From positions 1 to 8,937 of the forward strand of contig DAOWER010000037.1 in the NCBI GenBank assembly GCA_030638405.1: a DNA stretch of 8,937 bases, written 5' to 3'. Shown here piece after piece: positions 5,344 through 8,937 of this stretch; positions within the stretch are counted from its first letter, which is position 1, and each line of letters opens with the position of its first letter. The notes under the pieces were generated by a model, which was not told where the DNA came from, did not search any database, and saw nothing but the letters and a program-made list of their open reading frames with translations. Source of the DNA: Candidatus Eiseniibacteriota bacterium. Lineage in GTDB: Bacteria > Joyebacterota > Joyebacteria > Joyebacterales > Joyebacteraceae. Position numbers and translations under genes: made by a program.

Positions 5344-6708
5344 GTGACGATGCACCGATTCCCCGAGGACTTCCTCTGGGGCGTGGCCACCTCGGCCCAG
5401 CAGATAGAGGGCGGGAGGAACGCGGGCGGCCGCGGGGACTCGATCTGGGACTGGCACGCCACACAGAAGGGCGCCATCGAGGACGGCTCCGATCCCTCCA
5501 GGGCGTGCGACCACTACAACCGATGGCGTGAGGACATCGACCTCATGTCCTGGCTGGGCGCGGGGGCCTATCGGCTCTCTACGTCGTGGTCGCGCATCAT
5601 GCCGGAAGGTCGCGGGGCAGTGAACGAGGCGGGGCTGGACTTCTACGACAAGCTCGTGGACGCGTTGCTCGCCGCCGGGATCGTGCCTTTCATCACTCTG
5701 AACCACTGGGACATGCCCCACGCTCTGCTAGGGGAAGGCGGATGGGCGTCGCGTGAGACCGTCGCCGCGTTCGTGGAGTACGCGGCCGCGACCACCGAGC
5801 GGCTCGGCGACAGGGTGAGGCACTGGGCGACCCACAACGAGCCCTGGTGCATCGCCACGCTCGGCTACGAGGAGGGGCACCACGCCCCGGGACACACGAA
5901 CCCCGCCGAGGCACTGCCGGCAGCACACCATCTGCTTCTCTCACATGGCCTTTCCGTGGACGTCATCCGCAGGAACGTGCCCGACGCGGAGGTCGGCATC
6001 GTGCTCAACACCTCCCCCGCCTGGGCGCACTCGGACACCGACGAGGACCGCGAGGCCGCGCGGCGATTCGACGGGCTCTTCAACCGTTGGTTCCTGGACC
6101 CGCTGTTCCGCGGCGAGTACCCCGCCGACGCAATAGAGGACCGCGCCCGACGGGGCCACCTCAAGGGCGGCGCGATGCCGTTCGTCCAGGAAGGCGACAT
6201 GGGGACGATCAGCACGCCGATCGACTACCTCGGCGTCAATTACTACAGCCGCACGGCCGTCAAGGCGGGCCCGAATGGTGACCCGATCGGCGCCCCCCTC
6301 GTCCCGAAGGAGGAGCTGACGGAGATGGGTTGGGAGGTCTTTCCGGGCGGGCTCACCGTCATACTGCTTCGTATCGTGGAGGACTACGGTCCGAAAAACA
6401 TCTACGTCACCGAGAACGGGATCGCCCTGCCCGACCAGGCGGACGGGTCCGGCCGCGTGAGCGACCCGCGCCGCATCGCCTTCCTGCGCAGCCACCTGCT
6501 GGCGGCCCACCGCGCGATCGAGGCCGGCGTGCCGCTGAGGGGTTACTTCCACTGGTCGCTGATGGACAACTTCGAATGGGGTCACGGATACACGAAGACG
6601 TTCGGCCTCTTCAGGGTCGATTTCGATACGCTCGAACGCACACCGAAGGAGAGCGCGCACTGGTACCGCGACGCAATCGCCGCGAACGCTGTCAGTGACG
6701 GGCAGTAG
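5344..6708 (+). CDS. GH1 beta-glucosidase (bglA/bglB type)
   Basis: The product has 454 aa, a full-length family 1 glycoside hydrolase with retaining exo-beta-glycosidase activity on small beta-glucosides. It spans the whole family from FPEDFLWGVATSAQQIEGG at the N-terminus (Q20) to SLMDNFEWGHGYTKTFGLFRVDF near the end. Catalytic residues: acid/base E166 in THNEPW and nucleophile E357 in YVTENG. Sugar-binding residues H121/W122 (NHWDMP), N165, N299/Y301 (VNYYSR), W404, E411 and W412 are all present, so the enzyme should be active. There is no signal peptide, so it is cytoplasmic and acts after uptake. Start GTG 5344 (MTMHRFPE) is preferred because GGAGG lies 9 nt upstream; ATG 5350 is the alternative. 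A longer frame open from 5170 overlaps the ABC gene and is rejected. The 4-nt gap after the ABC stop and 14-nt gap to the next gene indicate one mRNA. SAQQIEGG replaces the more usual SSYQIEGA. Confidence 0.96.
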   Translation: MTMHRFPEDFLWGVATSAQQIEGGRNAGGRGDSIWDWHATQKGAIEDGSDPSRACDHYNRWREDIDLMSWLGAGAYRLSTSWSRIMPEGRGAVNEAGLDFYDKLVDALLAAGIVPFITLNHWDMPHALLGEGGWASRETVAAFVEYAAATTERLGDRVRHWATHNEPWCIATLGYEEGHHAPGHTNPAEALPAAHHLLLSHGLSVDVIRRNVPDAEVGIVLNTSPAWAHSDTDEDREAARRFDGLFNRWFLDPLFRGEYPADAIEDRARRGHLKGGAMPFVQEGDMGTISTPIDYLGVNYYSRTAVKAGPNGDPIGAPLVPKEELTEMGWEVFPGGLTVILLRIVEDYGPKNIYVTENGIALPDQADGSGRVSDPRRIAFLRSHLLAAHRAIEAGVPLRGYFHWSLMDNFEWGHGYTKTFGLFRVDFDTLERTPKESAHWYRDAIAANAVSDGQ

Positions 6709-6722
6709 AGGAGGGTTCAGTG

Positions 6723-8937
6723 ATGTCGAAGCGCGAGAGGCGCCGCCAACGGGCGCTGTGGAAGATTGTCCTGGCGGCGGCCATCCTGCTGGTCTCAGCC
6801 GCAGCGGCACCTGCCGCAGCACCCGACGTTCGCATCGTAGCCGACGAGACGGGTCAGAAGCTCAAGGTGGATGGAGCGGACTACATGGTCTTCGGCATGA
6901 ACTGGGGCTACATGCCGATCGGCGAGAACTACATGTACGACCTCTGGAGCCACCCGGACGACGTCATCGAGGCCGCCCTCGCCCGCGAGATGCCGCTCCT
7001 GCAGGACATGGGCGTCAACTCGATCCGTCAGTACGTGGGCATCCCTCCCCGATGGGTGCAGTACATCTACGAGAACTACGGCATCACGACGATGCTCAAC
7101 CACCTGGTCGGGCGCTACGGCTACACGCTCGAAGGCACGTGGATCCCCTCGGTCGACTACTCCGACCCTGCATTCCGGGAGGCGGTCACTGCCGAGGTCG
7201 TTGCCGAGGTCGAGAAGTACAAGGACACGCCCGGCGTGCTCCTGTGGCTCCTGGGCAACGAGAACAACTACGGGCTCCACTGGAGTTCGTTCGAGATCGA
7301 AGCGCTGCCCGAGGGGGAGCGCGACGAGGCCCGCGCCCGCTACCTCTACACGCTCTACGCGGAGATCACGGACGAGATCAAGAGGGCCGACCCTGAGAAG
7401 CTCGTCGCCATCTCGAACGGTGACCTTCAGTACATCGACATCATCGCCGAGGAGTGCGGCAACCTCGACATCCTGGGCACGAACGTCTACCGCGGCATCT
7501 CGGCGCGCGACCTCTTCCAGGTCGTCAACGACAAGCTGGACATCCCGATCGTCTTCACCGAGTTCGGCGCCGATGCGTACAACGCCAAGGAGATGCGTGA
7601 AGACCAGCTGATGCAGGCCAAGTATCACATCGGCCAGTGGCAGGAGATCTACGAGCAGTCCTACGGGAAGGGTCGTGTCGGGAACGCCATCGGTGGCTAC
7701 ATCTTCCAGTGGAGCGATGGGTGGTGGAAGTTCGGACAGGAGAGCCGCCTCGACATACACGACACCAACGCCTCATGGCCCAACGGCGGCTACAGCGAAG
7801 ACTTCGAAGAAGGCGAGAACAACATGAACGAGGAGTGGTGGGGCATCACCGCCAAGGGACCGCCCGACCACCGCAGCCTCTACGAGGTCTACCCCCGCGC
7901 CGCGTACTACGCGCTGAGGCGCGCGTTCAAGCTCGCCCCCTACGCGCCCACAACTGACCTCGAGACCATCCACGCACACTTCGGCCAGATCCAGCCTGCC
8001 AGCGCGGCGCTCGAGTCGAAGGGAGACCGCGCGGCGCTGCTGGGGGACCCGCGCGACAAGGTGCATCTGTCAGGGCTGAGGATGGAGTTCGAGACGTACA
8101 ACACTGGGGGGGACCAGAACACGTTGCCGGAGTGGTTCGACCACAAGGAGTCCTTCTACATCGACGCTGAGGCTCGACCTACCGGCAACCTGACCGGAAG
8201 GCTGTCGCTCAATGTCCGGGGCAACGTGCCAGTGAACCCGATCGACCAGATCTTCTACGAGAGCCAAGGCATCCTCGCCGTCACATCCGCCAACGAGCTA
8301 GTCCCGATGAATCGGGTCAGAGTCTACCAGGGCTCGCTCTCGTGGGACGACAAGTGGTTCATGATGGACGGGTTCTACCGCACCGGACATCTTCACTGGG
8401 GATTCGAGGGCGACTTCTTCGGTCTCTACCGCGACGCCTACTACGGCGAGAACATCGACATCTACGATGCGCTGACACCATCAGGCTTCGAGATCGCCGG
8501 CAAGCGGCAGCTAGAGGGACTCAAGGTCGCATTCGGCCCCGAACTCTGGTGGGCCGCTAACCCGGCCGTATTCGTCAAGTACAACAAGAAGATGGGCACC
8601 TTCGACGCGACCGCTATCTACCACGAGGACATAGCGCAGAATCGGTCCAGCGAGACGAGCGGGAGAGTCCCCGAACGCGAGAACCGGAAGGTCACGGTGC
8701 AGCTGGCAACCAAGCGTGGTCCGTGGGGTCTTGAGGTCGGTGGCATCTGGTCGGGCGCCCCCCGTGAGGGAGATGCTTTCGTCCTGGTGGAGGAAGACGA
8801 GGGCGGGACGGCCCTGATGGAAGATGAGGTGCTGGCTTCCGACACGTTCGGGGCGAAGGGGAAGGTCACGTGGGAGAAGGGCCGCTGGCACTGGTACGCG
8901 CAGGGTGCCCGCATGGGGCTTGTTGCCGACGCCGGAC
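6723..8937 (+). CDS. Secreted GH72/GH2-like TIM-barrel glycosidase fused to a putative outer-membrane beta-barrel (3' end beyond window)
   Basis: At least 738 codons, open to the right edge. GAGGAGGG lies 7 nt before ATG 6723. Residues 1-33 form a signal peptide (SKRERRRQR, hydrophobic core, APAAA). Residues about 34-405 are a TIM barrel of retaining glycosidase type: FGMNWGYMP, LLQDMGVNSIRQY, acid/base E180 in WLLGNENNYG, LDILGTNVYRG, nucleophile E280 in IVFTEFGADAYN, and GGYIFQWSDGWWKF. The 100-residue spacing of the two Glu and the order of motifs closely resemble GH72 glucanosyltransferases (Gas1 type) and GH2 C-terminal barrels. The GH2 jelly-roll domains are absent. After a linker (about 406-446), residues 447-738 consist of many short amphipathic beta-strands with aromatic belts (RVRVYQGSLSW, HLHWGFEGDFFGLYRDAYYG, LKVAFGPELWWAANPAVFVKYN, RKVTVQLATKRGPWGLEVGG, GKVTWEKGRWHWYAQGARM), as in outer-membrane porin-like barrels. 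Predicted role: a cell-surface-anchored enzyme trimming or remodelling beta-glucan, third gene of the operon. The family assignment is by eye; GH5-like is an alternative. Confidence 0.88.
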   Translation, partial: MSKRERRRQRALWKIVLAAAILLVSAAAAPAAAPDVRIVADETGQKLKVDGADYMVFGMNWGYMPIGENYMYDLWSHPDDVIEAALAREMPLLQDMGVNSIRQYVGIPPRWVQYIYENYGITTMLNHLVGRYGYTLEGTWIPSVDYSDPAFREAVTAEVVAEVEKYKDTPGVLLWLLGNENNYGLHWSSFEIEALPEGERDEARARYLYTLYAEITDEIKRADPEKLVAISNGDLQYIDIIAEECGNLDILGTNVYRGISARDLFQVVNDKLDIPIVFTEFGADAYNAKEMREDQLMQAKYHIGQWQEIYEQSYGKGRVGNAIGGYIFQWSDGWWKFGQESRLDIHDTNASWPNGGYSEDFEEGENNMNEEWWGITAKGPPDHRSLYEVYPRAAYYALRRAFKLAPYAPTTDLETIHAHFGQIQPASAALESKGDRAALLGDPRDKVHLSGLRMEFETYNTGGDQNTLPEWFDHKESFYIDAEARPTGNLTGRLSLNVRGNVPVNPIDQIFYESQGILAVTSANELVPMNRVRVYQGSLSWDDKWFMMDGFYRTGHLHWGFEGDFFGLYRDAYYGENIDIYDALTPSGFEIAGKRQLEGLKVAFGPELWWAANPAVFVKYNKKMGTFDATAIYHEDIAQNRSSETSGRVPERENRKVTVQLATKRGPWGLEVGGIWSGAPREGDAFVLVEEDEGGTALMEDEVLASDTFGAKGKVTWEKGRWHWYAQGARMGLVADAG

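Noticed and set aside
4266..5477. A 403-codon minus-strand ORF
   Set aside because: It lies antisense to the ABC ATPase and the start of the GH1 gene, both of which have full sets of family motifs. Its translation is Arg-rich and motif-free, typical of a GC-rich shadow frame.
5941..7760. Two long minus-strand ORFs (5941-6822 and 6795-7760)
   Set aside because: They are antisense to the GH1 enzyme and the TIM-barrel glycosidase, whose catalytic motifs fix the real strand. The minus translations are low-complexity in V, R, D and E and show no domain.
1..8937. CRISPR arrays, tRNA/rRNA genes, insertion sequences, phage or attachment sites
   Set aside because: No repeat-spacer pattern, tRNA-like cloverleaf, transposase motif or flanking terminal repeats were seen. 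The only RNA-like signal is the SRP-type motif reported separately.

Overview
The window is a high-GC, densely packed bacterial segment that appears to be one carbohydrate-utilisation locus built around a divergent promoter region. It suggests a Gram-negative member of the FCB / Candidatus Eisenbacteria-like lineages (inference). The reasons are a secreted protein ending in a FlgD-like / T9SS type A-like sorting module (NPFNPTTKIAF ... VYNIAGQRV ... SMVLLK), an apparent outer-membrane beta-barrel, GTG starts and strong GC3 bias. No ribosomal or other phylogenetic marker is present, so the phylum is not certain.

Left arm, minus strand, read right to left. A secreted protein with two tandem CBM4/9-like beta-sandwich modules (2630-4036) is followed, after a strong hairpin (2585-2623), by a very large protein that runs off the left edge (1-2543). 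The large protein has the architecture and active-site signatures of inverting sugar phosphorylases of the GH94/GH149/GH161 type, including an EWND motif in the position of the catalytic Asp.

Centre (4037-4343). This non-coding region holds back-to-back overlapping promoters, a 17-bp near-perfect palindrome that overlaps both, and a long structured leader on the minus transcript. The leader contains a striking match to the SRP-RNA tip motif (GGAAGGCAGCAAGG).

Right arm, plus strand, a tight operon: an oligopeptide/dipeptide-type ABC transporter ATPase (4344-5339), a cytoplasmic GH1 beta-glucosidase (5344-6708), and a secreted protein (6723 to the right edge). The secreted protein joins a GH72/GH2-like TIM-barrel glycosidase to what looks like an outer-membrane beta-barrel.

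Working model (inference): a surface-anchored glycosidase/transglycosylase and a surface glucan-binding protein act on a beta-glucan outside the cell, an Opp-family ABC importer takes up oligosaccharides, and two cytoplasmic routes (GH1 hydrolysis and phosphorolysis) process them. The family resemblances (GH72, GH149, CBM4/9, GH1, Opp-type sugar importers) point to beta-1,3-glucan (laminarin-like) as the first substrate to test. Both terminal genes are truncated only by the window edges.
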